A stretch of DNA of 64,000 nt, from positions 620,001 through 684,000 of the forward strand of contig NZ_CP064908.1 of the NCBI RefSeq assembly GCF_015841355.1, given 5' to 3'. Of this stretch, positions 11,791 to 19,955 are shown in pieces. A model generated the notes under the pieces. It did no database searches and was not told the DNA's origin. It saw only the letters and a list, made by a program, of their open reading frames with translations. The stretch comes from Synechococcus sp. CBW1107 (lineage in GTDB: Bacteria; Cyanobacteriota; Cyanobacteriia; PCC-6307; Cyanobiaceae). Made by a program: the position numbers and the translations under genes. The first letter of the stretch is position 1; each line of letters opens with the position of its first letter.

Positions 11791-12699
11791 GTGCCAGTCG
11801 TGCCGATCCCGTCTGCCGTTCTCAGCCTCGTCGTGGGAATGGCCCTTGTGCTCAGTGGCCTCTGGATTGGCCAGAATGTCGAGCTGCTGCCGGTGGCGGC
11901 AAGCCTGAATGCTCCGATCTACGACCAACTCTTCAAGGTTCTCTTCAGCATTGGCAGCATCCTTTTCATCGGTATTTTTGGCCTGCTGGTGTTCAGTCTG
12001 ATCCGTTTTCGCCGCCGTGAAGGTGAATCCGGCGACGGAGTGGCTGTGGAAGGAAATCTGCAGCTGGAAATCTTCTGGACCGCCATTCCGGCGGTTGTCG
12101 TGCTGTTCGTCGGCATCTACAGCTACGACATCTATGACCGCATGGGCGGAATGGTTCCCCTCAGCGACCCCCACGCCATGCATGGCTCGATGATCACGTC
12201 GCAAGAGACCGACGGCAGCGGCAATGCCGTGATCCAGGCCTCGGTGCTGGGCACTCCTCCCGAGCCATCCGCTCGGATCTGGGGTGGGATCGGGTCCGCC
12301 CAGGCCTCAGCCGGTGCCCCTCTCCCCGTGGAAGTCACCGCACTCCAGTTCGCCTTCCTCTTCCACTACCCCCAGGGGGACATCACCAGCGGAGAGCTGC
12401 ATGTTCAGAAGGGCCAGCCGGTTGAGCTGCGCATGGAGGCACGGGATGTGATCCATGCCTTCTGGGTGCCTGAATTTCGACTCAAGCAGGACGTCATCCC
12501 CGGACAGCCCACCCTGCTGACCTTCACTCCGACCAGGGCCGGCAGCTATCCGATCATCTGCGCCGAGCTCTGCGGCCCATATCACGGCGGCATGCGCTCG
12601 ACTGTCGTGGTGCATGAACCCGATGAGTTCGCCACCTGGTTCGAGAAGAACAACACCGCCACCGTGGCCACAGCCCCCAGCGCCAGCTCCACAGGCTGA
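11791..12699 (+). CDS. ctaC: Cytochrome c oxidase subunit II
   Basis: This 302-residue subunit carries the Cu-A centre that accepts electrons from cytochrome c6 or plastocyanin. TM1 is at about 6-24 and TM2 at about 40-66, followed by the soluble cupredoxin domain. Cu-A ligands are all present: H222, C257, E259 (backbone), C261, H265 and M268. The aromatic segment that normally holds the electron-entry Trp reads Q-F-A-F-L-F-H-Y-P with Phe at 189. There is an insertion rich in Ser/Ala between about 150 and 175. It is the first gene of ctaC-ctaD-ctaE, with a 103-base gap to ctaD. Confidence 0.95.
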   Translation: MPVVPIPSAVLSLVVGMALVLSGLWIGQNVELLPVAASLNAPIYDQLFKVLFSIGSILFIGIFGLLVFSLIRFRRREGESGDGVAVEGNLQLEIFWTAIPAVVVLFVGIYSYDIYDRMGGMVPLSDPHAMHGSMITSQETDGSGNAVIQASVLGTPPEPSARIWGGIGSAQASAGAPLPVEVTALQFAFLFHYPQGDITSGELHVQKGQPVELRMEARDVIHAFWVPEFRLKQDVIPGQPTLLTFTPTRAGSYPIICAELCGPYHGGMRSTVVVHEPDEFATWFEKNNTATVATAPSASSTG

Positions 12700-12802
12700 T
12701 CGGAGCCGCATCGCTCGCTGGGCGGGACCGTGAGAGCCCCCAGCGTCAGCGTCCGGAAATCCTGCTTCTGACCCGTCACCCACCGCCACGCCGCTCGCCA
12801 CC

Positions 12803-14473
12803 ATGACCATCACCCTCCCGCCGCAGACCAGTTCGTCGCCGCCTGGGCTTCAGCCCCAGGGTTGGCTCCGTTACCTCAGCTTCAGTCTTGATCACAAGGT
12901 GATCGGCCTGCAGTACATGGTGGCCGGCTTTTTCTTCTATCTGGTCGGCGGAGCGCTGGCTGGAATGATCCGGGCTGAGCTGGTGAGCCCGATCTCGGAT
13001 TTCCTCAGCCGGGAGGTCTACAACGAGGTGCTGACCCTCCATGGCACCGTGATGATCTTTCTCTGGATCGTGCCGGTGGTGAACGGAGCCTTCGGGAACT
13101 ACCTGATTCCGTTTTATGTCGGTGCCCGTGACATGGCTTTTCCACGGCTCAATGCCGTGGCCTTCTGGCTGATCCCTCCGGCCGGATTCCTGCTGATCGC
13201 CAGTTACTTCATCGCCGGTGCCGCTCAGTCCGGCTGGACGGCCTACCCACCGTTGAGCCTGACCACGCCGGCGGCGGGTCAGGTGGTCTGGATTCTGAGT
13301 GTGCTGCTCCTCGGGGGCAGTTCCATCTTCGGTGGCATCAATTTCATCGCCACGATTCTGAAGATGCGTCGGCCGGGCCTCAAGATGATGCAGCTGCCGA
13401 TGTACTGCTGGGCGATGCTGGGCACCAGCATCCTGGTGGTGCTCTCGACCCCTGTGCTGGCGGGCACGCTGGTGCTGCTCAGCTTCGACATCATTGCCCA
13501 CACCGGCTTCTTCAACCCTGCCCTGGGCGGCAACGCGGTGGTGTATCAGCACTTGTTCTGGTTTTACTCACACCCAGCCGTTTACATCATGGTCTTGCCG
13601 GCCTTCGGCCTGGTGAGCGAGATCCTGCCGGTGCATGCCCGCAAACCTCTGTTCGGCTACACCACCATGGTGTATTCGATTCTGGGCATTGTTTTTCTGG
13701 GTTTGATCGTCTGGGCGCACCACATGTTCACCAGCGCCACACCCCCCTGGATGCGCCTGTTCTTCACGATCGCCACGGCCTTCATTGCGGTACCCACCGG
13801 CATCAAGTTCTTCAACTGGCTGGCCACGCTCTGGGGGGGAAAGATTGCCCTGAACAGCGCCATGCTGTTTTCCTGTGCCTTCATCGTCCACTTTGTCTTC
13901 GGGGGCATCACCGGAGTGGCCCTTGCCCAGGTCCCCTTCGACATCCACGTTCACGATACCTATTTTGTGGTAGGCCATTTCCACTACGTGGTCTACGGCG
14001 GCACCGTCTTCGTCATCTTCGGCTCGATCTACCACTGGTTCCCTAAATTCACCGGCCGGATGTTGAATGAGGATCTCGGCAGGTTCCACTTCCTCATCAC
14101 CTTCATCGGCTTCAACCTCTGCTTCGCCCCCCAGCACTGGCTTGGTCTCAATGGCATGCCCCGCCGGGTGGCCGAGTATGACCCCCAGTTCACTCTGGTG
14201 AATCAGATCAGCAGCGTCGGTGCCCTGCTGATGGCGCTCAGCACCCTGCCCTTCCTGATCAACGTGTTCTGGAGTGCCTTTTCGGGGCGTGTCGCCGGAG
14301 ACAACCCCTGGAACGCCCTCACGCCGGAGTGGCTTACCACCTCTCCGCCGCCGGTGGAGAACTGGGCCGGTGAAGCTCCCCTGGTGACCCACCCCTATGG
14401 CTACGGAGTTCCTCCTGGCCGGATCGATCTCGGGGCGGCCACCGGCCGCGAGATCTGGTCCAGCGGTCAATGA
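12803..14473 (+). CDS. ctaD: Cytochrome c oxidase subunit I (A2-type)
   Basis: This 556-residue, 12-TM catalytic subunit has heme a and the heme a3-CuB site, reduces O2 to water and pumps protons. Heme a ligands are in L-T-L-H-G-T-V near 80 and H-F-H-Y-V-V near 393. The CuB region reads Y-S-H-P-A-V-Y at 255-261 (H257 ligand, Y261 cross-link partner), so the Glu of A1 oxidases is Ala259 and the preceding Y-S marks the A2 subfamily. H-H in the loop W-A-H-H-M-F completes CuB. K-channel residues appear in G-I-V-F-L-G. It sits between ctaC and ctaE. Confidence 0.97.
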   Translation: MTITLPPQTSSSPPGLQPQGWLRYLSFSLDHKVIGLQYMVAGFFFYLVGGALAGMIRAELVSPISDFLSREVYNEVLTLHGTVMIFLWIVPVVNGAFGNYLIPFYVGARDMAFPRLNAVAFWLIPPAGFLLIASYFIAGAAQSGWTAYPPLSLTTPAAGQVVWILSVLLLGGSSIFGGINFIATILKMRRPGLKMMQLPMYCWAMLGTSILVVLSTPVLAGTLVLLSFDIIAHTGFFNPALGGNAVVYQHLFWFYSHPAVYIMVLPAFGLVSEILPVHARKPLFGYTTMVYSILGIVFLGLIVWAHHMFTSATPPWMRLFFTIATAFIAVPTGIKFFNWLATLWGGKIALNSAMLFSCAFIVHFVFGGITGVALAQVPFDIHVHDTYFVVGHFHYVVYGGTVFVIFGSIYHWFPKFTGRMLNEDLGRFHFLITFIGFNLCFAPQHWLGLNGMPRRVAEYDPQFTLVNQISSVGALLMALSTLPFLINVFWSAFSGRVAGDNPWNALTPEWLTTSPPPVENWAGEAPLVTHPYGYGVPPGRIDLGAATGREIWSSGQ

Positions 14474-14562
14474 CCGGGGACAGCTCCGGCCGTCGCGATG
14501 ACTGCCGGGCCAGCCCCATTCCCAGCCGTCCCTGATTTCCTCCTTCATCGCCAGGAGCCGCC

Positions 14563-15207
14563 ATGACAGCTTTCTCCCCCAGCTCGGATCAATCCCCCTC
14601 CGACACCCTCGCCCCGCCTCTGTCCGAGGGATCGGCGCTCGTGCCCCACGCTGCGGCCGAGGAGGGCCATCCCGATCACCGCATGTTCGGCCTGGCCACC
14701 TTCCTGGTGGCCGACGGCATGACCTTTGCCGGCTTCTTCGCCGCCTACCTGACCTTCAGGGCCGTGAATCCCCTTCCGGCAGGTGCGGTCTACGAGCTGG
14801 AGCTGATCCTGCCCACGATCAACACCGTGCTGCTGGTGCTGAGCAGCTTCACCTTTCATCGCGCCGCCAGGGAGCTGCGCCAGGATCAGCTCGGGGCCTG
14901 CCGCCTCTGGCTGCTGATCACCGCCGGCCTGGGCCTGGCCTTCCTGGGTGGCCAGATGGTGGAGTACTTCTCCCTGCCCTTCGGGCTCACCGACAATCTC
15001 TACGCCAGCACCTTCTATGCGCTGACGGGATTCCACGGGCTGCACGTGACGCTGGGGGCTCTGATGATCCTGATCGTCTGGTGGCAGGCCCGCACCCCTG
15101 GGCGATTCACCGCCGATCATCACTTCGGGGTCGAAGCCGCCGAGCTCTACTGGCACTTCGTCGATGGAATCTGGTTGATTCTCTACGGGATTCTCTACCT
15201 GCTCTGA
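14563..15207 (+). CDS. ctaE: Cytochrome c oxidase subunit III
   Basis: This 214-residue membrane subunit stabilises the oxidase core and its proton uptake. It has five predicted TM segments, fitting the short bacterial form. Signature stretches are F-L-V-A-D-G-M-T-F near 47, the G-F-H-G-L-H-V near 160, and the terminal Y-W-H-F-V-D-G-I-W-L. A good Shine-Dalgarno, AGGAG at 14553-14557, stands five bases before the ATG. The first 35 residues are a Ser/Pro-rich cytosolic tail. It ends the ctaCDE set, and the cyAbrB gene follows closely. Confidence 0.95.
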   Translation: MTAFSPSSDQSPSDTLAPPLSEGSALVPHAAAEEGHPDHRMFGLATFLVADGMTFAGFFAAYLTFRAVNPLPAGAVYELELILPTINTVLLVLSSFTFHRAARELRQDQLGACRLWLLITAGLGLAFLGGQMVEYFSLPFGLTDNLYASTFYALTGFHGLHVTLGALMILIVWWQARTPGRFTADHHFGVEAAELYWHFVDGIWLILYGILYLL

Positions 15208-15270
15208 ACAGAGGAGCCTTGCCGAATCTGCATCCTCATGGCCAGAATCGTGGACAGGACTGTCACAACC

Positions 15271-15735
15271 ATGTCGAATGTCATGCCCTCGCTCGGCAGA
15301 ACCATGCTCCAGGGCAAGGAGTTGCTTGACAAGGCACGCTCCCTGAGCAATTGCTCGGAAGATGAAATCGCCCGGGGCTGCGGCTATGTGAGCCCGGGGG
15401 GGCGGCTGCTGAAAAAGAGTTTCTACAGGGCTCTGGTGGAAGCCAAGGGCTACAAGCTTGGAGGAGCCGCGACCAGCTCCGGAGTGAGCAAGGGGCGCCA
15501 GGCTGAGTTCCGCACCCGCGTGCATGGCAACGGCAACCTGCTCATCGGCCATGCCTACACACGGCGCATGGGTCTGGAGCCCGGCCAGGAGTTCCACATC
15601 CAGATCCACCACGAAACAGGCTCGATCTGGCTTCTGCCCGTCGAAGACACCAGCGGTTCAGGCGAACCGGAGACGGGCGGCGGTGAGTCCGATGCCTCTC
15701 CAGCCAGCGCTCCTCCGTCGGCGCCGCATCCCTGA
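15271..15735 (+). CDS. cyAbrB-type AbrB family transcriptional regulator
   Basis: This DNA-binding regulator belongs to the cyanobacterial AbrB family, known in other species to act on carbon/nitrogen and redox-responsive genes. The N-terminal part holds the family pattern L-Q-G-K-E-L-L-D-K-A, then A-R-G-C-G-Y-V, F-Y-R-A-L-V-E-A-K-G-Y and K-L-G-G. A swapped-hairpin-like AbrB domain follows near 80-125 (V-H-G-N-G-N-L-L-I-G, M-G-L-E-P-G-Q-E-F). The C-terminus is a disordered Glu/Ser/Pro tail. The start may be 15238, 15271 or 15304; I chose the ATG at 15271. It lies at the end of ctaCDE on the same strand, so it could be co-transcribed with the oxidase. Confidence 0.87.
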   Translation: MSNVMPSLGRTMLQGKELLDKARSLSNCSEDEIARGCGYVSPGGRLLKKSFYRALVEAKGYKLGGAATSSGVSKGRQAEFRTRVHGNGNLLIGHAYTRRMGLEPGQEFHIQIHHETGSIWLLPVEDTSGSGEPETGGGESDASPASAPPSAPHP

Positions 15736-15762
15736 CACGCGTGGCGGCTGCCGGACTCGCCT

Positions 15763-16359
15763 TCAGTCCTCATCGGGATGGAAGCTGGCGCCGAAGGCGA
15801 GCAGGTCGACACCGCTGAACAGGAAGCTCACCCCCACCAGGATCCCCAGCACCGAGAGCTGCCCCGCCAGTTTCATCGAGAGGATCAGAATCCCCAGCAC
15901 CAGGGTGACCAGGCCGTTGAGCAATCCCCAGGCCCAGCCGGGCGCACCCCGGTGGCTGATCGCCACCAGTGCCGCCACCAGACCTTCCACAAGAAACACC
16001 ACCCCCACGGCCAGCGACAGGGCCGCCACCTGATCGGCCACCTGCAGCGGACCGCCGCGGAACTGGGAGATCATCCAGCCGCCGGTCACCAGGAACAGAG
16101 TCGAGACCACCAGGCGCCAGAAGGTGTGACGACGGCTGAGCTGACGGGCCCTGACCAGGTTGTCGATCCAGCCCACAAGCCCCCCCACCAGGAAGGCCAG
16201 GGCCACCATCGCCGTGATCCAGAAGGAGGCCACCACCGGGAACACCAGCGCCAGAACCCCCAGCACCAGCATCAGCACGCCTTCGGCGATGGTGAAGGTG
16301 CGAAGAGCAGCCACCTGGTGCCGCTCGAGAGGACGCAGAGGCGGAAGCGGCGACGTCAT
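15763..16359 (-). CDS. HdeD-like DUF308 membrane protein
   Basis: This 198-residue protein has six TM segments in two repeats of three, the pattern of the HdeD/DUF308 family (E. coli HdeD is tied to acid resistance). Typical elements are E-G-V-L-M-L-V-L-G-V-L-A near 27, a W-I-D region around 64, and the second repeat V-E-G-L-V-A-A-L. The function in cyanobacteria is unknown. It converges on the cyAbrB gene with a 27-base gap and is followed on its own strand by nothing closely coupled. Confidence 0.85.
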   Translation of the reverse strand: MTSPLPPLRPLERHQVAALRTFTIAEGVLMLVLGVLALVFPVVASFWITAMVALAFLVGGLVGWIDNLVRARQLSRRHTFWRLVVSTLFLVTGGWMISQFRGGPLQVADQVAALSLAVGVVFLVEGLVAALVAISHRGAPGWAWGLLNGLVTLVLGILILSMKLAGQLSVLGILVGVSFLFSGVDLLAFGASFHPDED

Positions 16360-16403
16360 GGTGGGCCATTCAGGGGCTGGGGCGATCAGATTACGGCGAC
16401 ACT

Positions 16404-17054
16404 TCAGCCCCAGCCGTGCTCCGCCAGCCAGGCCCGATCGAGCCGGGGACCTGACACCCGAGGGGACGGCTCCTGCTGCAGCAGACGTTCGGTGTACTTC
16501 GCCAGCAGATCCGCCTCCAGGTTGACCCGATCGCCCACCTTCCGCTCCAGCAGCGTGGTGCTCACCCAGGTGTGGGGGATCACGGCGATCCAGAAGCGGT
16601 CCCCGGCCGGGCTGCTGCCCGCCACCGTGAGGCTGATGCCGTCAACGGCCACACTGGCCTTGTCGCAGACATAGCGGCCATAGGCGGGATCCTCCCAGGC
16701 CAGTTCCAGCCGCCAGGAGCCCGCCTCCTGAGCCACCGCCAGCACCTCACCAAGGCCATCGACGTGGCCGCTGACCAGGTGCCCCCCCAGACGATCCGAA
16801 AGCCGCAGCGCCGGCTCGAGATTCACGGCCGCACCGGCTTCGGCCTTGGCGGCCAGGGTGCTGCGCCGCAGCGTCTCCTCACTGACATCGGCGCGGAAGG
16901 CATCCGCCATCAGCGCACTGACCGTGAGGCAGACCCCATCAACCGCCACGCTGTCGCCGAGGGCCAGGGGATCCAGGCCGCTCAGTCCCTCGACGGTGAC
17001 GCCGTGGACATGGCGCCGCAGACGGCCCACCGCCTGAACCAGACCGGTAAACAT
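16404..17054 (-). CDS. ribE: Riboflavin synthase, alpha chain
   Basis: This 216-residue enzyme dismutates two 6,7-dimethyl-8-ribityllumazine molecules into riboflavin. It has the family's internal duplication: barrel one begins M-F-T-G-L-V-Q and includes D-G-V-C-L-T-V and G-G-H-L-V-S-G-H-V-D at about 97-106, and barrel two has V-D-G-I-S-L-T-V and ends N-L-E-A-D-L-L-A-K-Y. The ATG at 17054 gives the canonical N-terminus; the open frame upstream to 17588 is antisense to the nuclease gene. It is divergent from that gene across 55 bases. Confidence 0.95.
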   Translation of the reverse strand: MFTGLVQAVGRLRRHVHGVTVEGLSGLDPLALGDSVAVDGVCLTVSALMADAFRADVSEETLRRSTLAAKAEAGAAVNLEPALRLSDRLGGHLVSGHVDGLGEVLAVAQEAGSWRLELAWEDPAYGRYVCDKASVAVDGISLTVAGSSPAGDRFWIAVIPHTWVSTTLLERKVGDRVNLEADLLAKYTERLLQQEPSPRVSGPRLDRAWLAEHGWG

Positions 17055-17109
17055 GGAGGGCTGCGGCGCTGCTGGCCATAATCGGATAAAGGGCCAGCGC
17101 TTCAGGACC

Positions 17110-17718
17110 ATGGTGGAGATGCGCGTTGCCGGAATCGCCCTGGATGCGGCCAGCCGCAGCCCGATCGTGCTGCTCCGGGATCCCTCCGGACGCCGCCAGG
17201 TGCCGATCTGGATCGACCAGGCCCAGGCCCAGAACATCCTTGCGGGCCTGGGTGGAACGACCCCGCCCCGCCCCCTCAGCCACGACCTGATGGCCGCCCT
17301 GATGGCGGTGGGAGGAGTCAGCCTCGAGAAGGTGATCATCCACTCGATCGAGGACGCCAACTTCCGGGCCGTGCTCAAGCTCACTGATTCCGATGGCGAG
17401 GCCAGCGAACTCGACTGCCGGCCCAGCGATGCCATCGCCCTGGCTCTGCGCACCGGCAGCGGCATCTGGATGCTGGAGGAGGTGGTGGCCGATGCCTCGA
17501 TCCCTGTGGATTCCGAAGCCGATGCCGAGGAGAAAGCCGATTTCCGCCGCTTTCTCGACCAGGTGAGCCCCGCCGAGCTGATCCGCAACCTCGGCAGGGC
17601 CCAGCGTCAGGACAGCCCTGAGGGCGGTGACGACGAGTCAGGCCCGGATGATGCGGGCGACAGTCCCGCCAACGGACCGATGGATGAACCACCAGCCCCC
17701 TCCTCCAGCAACGCCTGA
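17110..17718 (+). CDS. Bifunctional nuclease family protein (BFN/DUF151)
   Basis: This 202-residue protein has the DUF151 core at about 3-150: M-R-V-A-G-I-A-L-D, V-L-L-R-D-P-S-G-R-R-Q-V-P-I-W-I, and D-C-R-P-S-D-A-I-A-L-A near 100. Plant homologues act as RNase/DNase; the bacterial role is unproven. A UVR-like acidic stretch and a C-terminal disordered tail (about 165-202, rich in Asp, Gly and Ser) follow. The ATG at 17110 matches the family start. The last 35 bases overlap the start of the aldo/keto reductase gene, suggesting one transcript. Confidence 0.88.
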   Translation: MVEMRVAGIALDAASRSPIVLLRDPSGRRQVPIWIDQAQAQNILAGLGGTTPPRPLSHDLMAALMAVGGVSLEKVIIHSIEDANFRAVLKLTDSDGEASELDCRPSDAIALALRTGSGIWMLEEVVADASIPVDSEADAEEKADFRRFLDQVSPAELIRNLGRAQRQDSPEGGDDESGPDDAGDSPANGPMDEPPAPSSSNA

Positions 17719-18862
17719 GGTCGTTGGGGCGTCCGAGCGTCGCCCGTTCGGCACGGGCCCCGAGGTCTCCCTGTTCAGCCTGGGGACGATGCGGGCCCTC
17801 GGCAGCCCCGAGCAGATGCTGGAGGTGCTCGAGGCAGCACTGGATGCGGGCATCAACCACGTCGAGACGGCCCCCTCCTACGGTCCAGCCGAGGCCTACC
17901 TGGGTCAGGCCCTGGCCCGGATCGGTGCCCGCCGCCCCCGGGACCACGCCGATCTGGTGCTCACCAGCAAGATCCTTCCCGGTGCCTCCCTCGAGATCGG
18001 CCAGACCCAGCTGCTCGCGAGTCTGGAGCGGCTGGGGACAGGCCGCCTCGACAACCTCGCGGTGCATGGACTCAACAGGCCCGAGCACCTGGACTGGGCC
18101 CTTCATGGGGCAGGGGCCAGGCTGCTGGAGTGGGTCCTGGCACAGGGGCTCGTTGGTCAGGTTGGTTTCAGCAGCCATGGTTCCACTCCCCTGATCGAGC
18201 AGGCCCTGGCCAGCGGGCGGTTCAGCTTCTGCAGTCTTCACCTCCATCTCTTCGATCAGGAGAGGCTGCCGCTGGCCCGGCGGGCCCTGGCCGGGGGGCT
18301 GGGAGTCCTGGCCATTTCACCGGCTGACAAAGGAGGTCGCCTCTACGACCCACCGGCGCAACTGACCGCCGACTGCGCACCCCTGGAGCCCCTGCGGCTG
18401 GCCTACCGGTTCCTGCTGGCCCAGGGAATCAGCAGCCTCACTCTCGGGGCCGAACGACGGCAGGATCTGGAACTCGCCGCACAGCTCAGGGCCGCTGCCG
18501 GCCCCCTGGACAACCAGGAACTCCTTGCCCTCGGACGCCTGGAGGCCAGCGGCCGTGCCCGCCTGGGCGCCGAGCGCTGCGGCCAGTGCCGGGCCTGCCT
18601 GCCCTGTCCGAGCGGCGTACCGATCCCCGAGCTGCTGCGGCTGCGCAATCTGGCCCTGGGCCATGGAATGGAGACCTTCGCCCGGGAGCGTTACAACCTG
18701 ATCGGCAGGGCTGGCCACTGGTGGGAAGCGCTCGATGCCCGTGCCTGTCGATCCTGCGCCGCCTGTCTGCCCCGCTGTCCCCATGGGCTGGAGATCCCCG
18801 TCCTGCTGGCTGACACCCATCGGCGCCTGGCGGCGGCCCCACGGCGCCGGCTCTGGGGCTAG
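17684..18862 (+). CDS. Aldo/keto reductase with C-terminal ferredoxin-like [4Fe-4S] motifs
   Basis: This is a 392-residue predicted oxidoreductase. Residues about 20-270 form the aldo/keto reductase barrel with the catalytic set D (near 54), Y in A-P-S-Y-G, K in T-S-K-I-L and H in L-A-V-H-G. The C-terminal 110 residues hold two Cys clusters, C-G-Q-C-R-A-C-L-P-C-P and C-R-S-C-A-A-C-L-P-R-C-P, as in cyanobacterial AKRs annotated with 4Fe-4S domains, so electrons may come from ferredoxin as well as NADPH. The substrate is unknown. The ATG at 17684 lies inside the nuclease gene. The stop shares CTAG with the convergent lipoprotein gene. Confidence 0.88.
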   Translation: MNHQPPPPATPEVVGASERRPFGTGPEVSLFSLGTMRALGSPEQMLEVLEAALDAGINHVETAPSYGPAEAYLGQALARIGARRPRDHADLVLTSKILPGASLEIGQTQLLASLERLGTGRLDNLAVHGLNRPEHLDWALHGAGARLLEWVLAQGLVGQVGFSSHGSTPLIEQALASGRFSFCSLHLHLFDQERLPLARRALAGGLGVLAISPADKGGRLYDPPAQLTADCAPLEPLRLAYRFLLAQGISSLTLGAERRQDLELAAQLRAAAGPLDNQELLALGRLEASGRARLGAERCGQCRACLPCPSGVPIPELLRLRNLALGHGMETFARERYNLIGRAGHWWEALDARACRSCAACLPRCPHGLEIPVLLADTHRRLAAAPRRRLWG

Positions 18863-19935
18863 GGCAGGGAGGAGCCGCTCCGGTCCCAGAGCGACTGCAG
18901 CTGGCGACGCTGGTCCTCCGCCAGCGGCGGCAGGGAGGTGCAGCGCGCCAGCACGGCTGGCGGCGGATAGAGCAGGGCGGCCACCGCGGGTGGCCAGCTG
19001 GAGAGGGCCTCAGCCAGGAGCTCCCGGCGCAGAGGCGGCACCCAGCCGGCTGCCAGCAGGCGGCTGAGCAGGGGCTTCTCGCGGGCCTCCAGCAACCATC
19101 TCAGCGGCGGGACGTCCCGGGTCTGGGACGGGCGCAGCAGCAGGTTCCACCAGAGAGCTGACCCGCTGGCGGGCAGCAGGGCGGTCAGGCGGGTGTCGCT
19201 GCGCAGCAGCGGCAGGACCCTCTGGCTGGGGAGCACGGCGGCCTCCACCCGGCCGGAGAGCAACAGGTTGAGGCCATCGCGGTCGTCGAAGGCGGCGGCC
19301 TGGCCGCGCAGACGGCTGAGCTGAGCGCCCAGGCGGGGGTCCCCGAAGCTGGCGGGATCGCCCGGAGGCAACCCCAGCTGGCGCAGGCCCAGATCCATCA
19401 CCAGCCGGGGTGAGGAAGGCAGCAGCAGCTCTCCCCGCAGGCTGGGATCCAGCATCAGTGACCAGCCCTCGGCCGCCCGGGCCACCAGGTCACGGCGGTT
19501 GCGCAGCACCAGCAACCAGGTGCCGAAGGCCCAGGGATAGGCGAGGGCCGGGGCCGGCTCAGGGCGAAACAGGCGAGTGAGCGGCTGGGCCTCGGGCGCC
19601 AGCCCCTCCCACAGCTCAGCGGCTGCAGGGGAGGCCGCCGACACGAACGGCTGCCAGGCCGTGGCCTCGCTCGCATCCAGCCAGCCGTCCCCCAGCTGGA
19701 CCAGGGCAGCAGAGCGGGCCGACAGCACCGCTGCGGGGTCATCCACGGGCATGGCCCGCCAGGGATCGGGCAGGCGCTTCGCCCAGGCAGCGGGCAACTC
19801 TCCGCGCCCGTAGACCAGCTGCACCGCTGAACCCCTGCTGCAGCCCCCCAGCAGGCCCAGGCCTGCCAGGGCGGAGAGCTGCAGCAGCCTGCGGCGGCTC
19901 ATGGAGCAGCTGAGGGGGCGGGGATCGGCCTGCAT
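18859..19935 (-). CDS. Tat-exported lipoprotein, PotD-like substrate-binding protein
   Basis: This 358-residue protein begins with a twin-arginine signal (S-R-R-R-L-L-Q-L near 12) ending in a lipobox L-L-G-G-C, so it should be folded in the cytoplasm, exported by Tat and lipid-anchored. The mature part resembles spermidine/putrescine or iron type-2 binding proteins: V-Y-G-R-G-E-L-P at the N-terminus and a W-A-F-G-T-W-L-L hinge near 137. No permease or ATPase gene is adjacent, so the substrate is open. The start may instead be ATG 19902, directly before the signal (S-R-R-R). It precedes and is convergent with the aldo/keto reductase. Confidence 0.8.
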   Translation of the reverse strand: MQADPRPLSCSMSRRRLLQLSALAGLGLLGGCSRGSAVQLVYGRGELPAAWAKRLPDPWRAMPVDDPAAVLSARSAALVQLGDGWLDASEATAWQPFVSAASPAAAELWEGLAPEAQPLTRLFRPEPAPALAYPWAFGTWLLVLRNRRDLVARAAEGWSLMLDPSLRGELLLPSSPRLVMDLGLRQLGLPPGDPASFGDPRLGAQLSRLRGQAAAFDDRDGLNLLLSGRVEAAVLPSQRVLPLLRSDTRLTALLPASGSALWWNLLLRPSQTRDVPPLRWLLEAREKPLLSRLLAAGWVPPLRRELLAEALSSWPPAVAALLYPPPAVLARCTSLPPLAEDQRRQLQSLWDRSGSSLP

Positions 19936-19955
19936 GGCTGGACCCTAGGAGGCGA

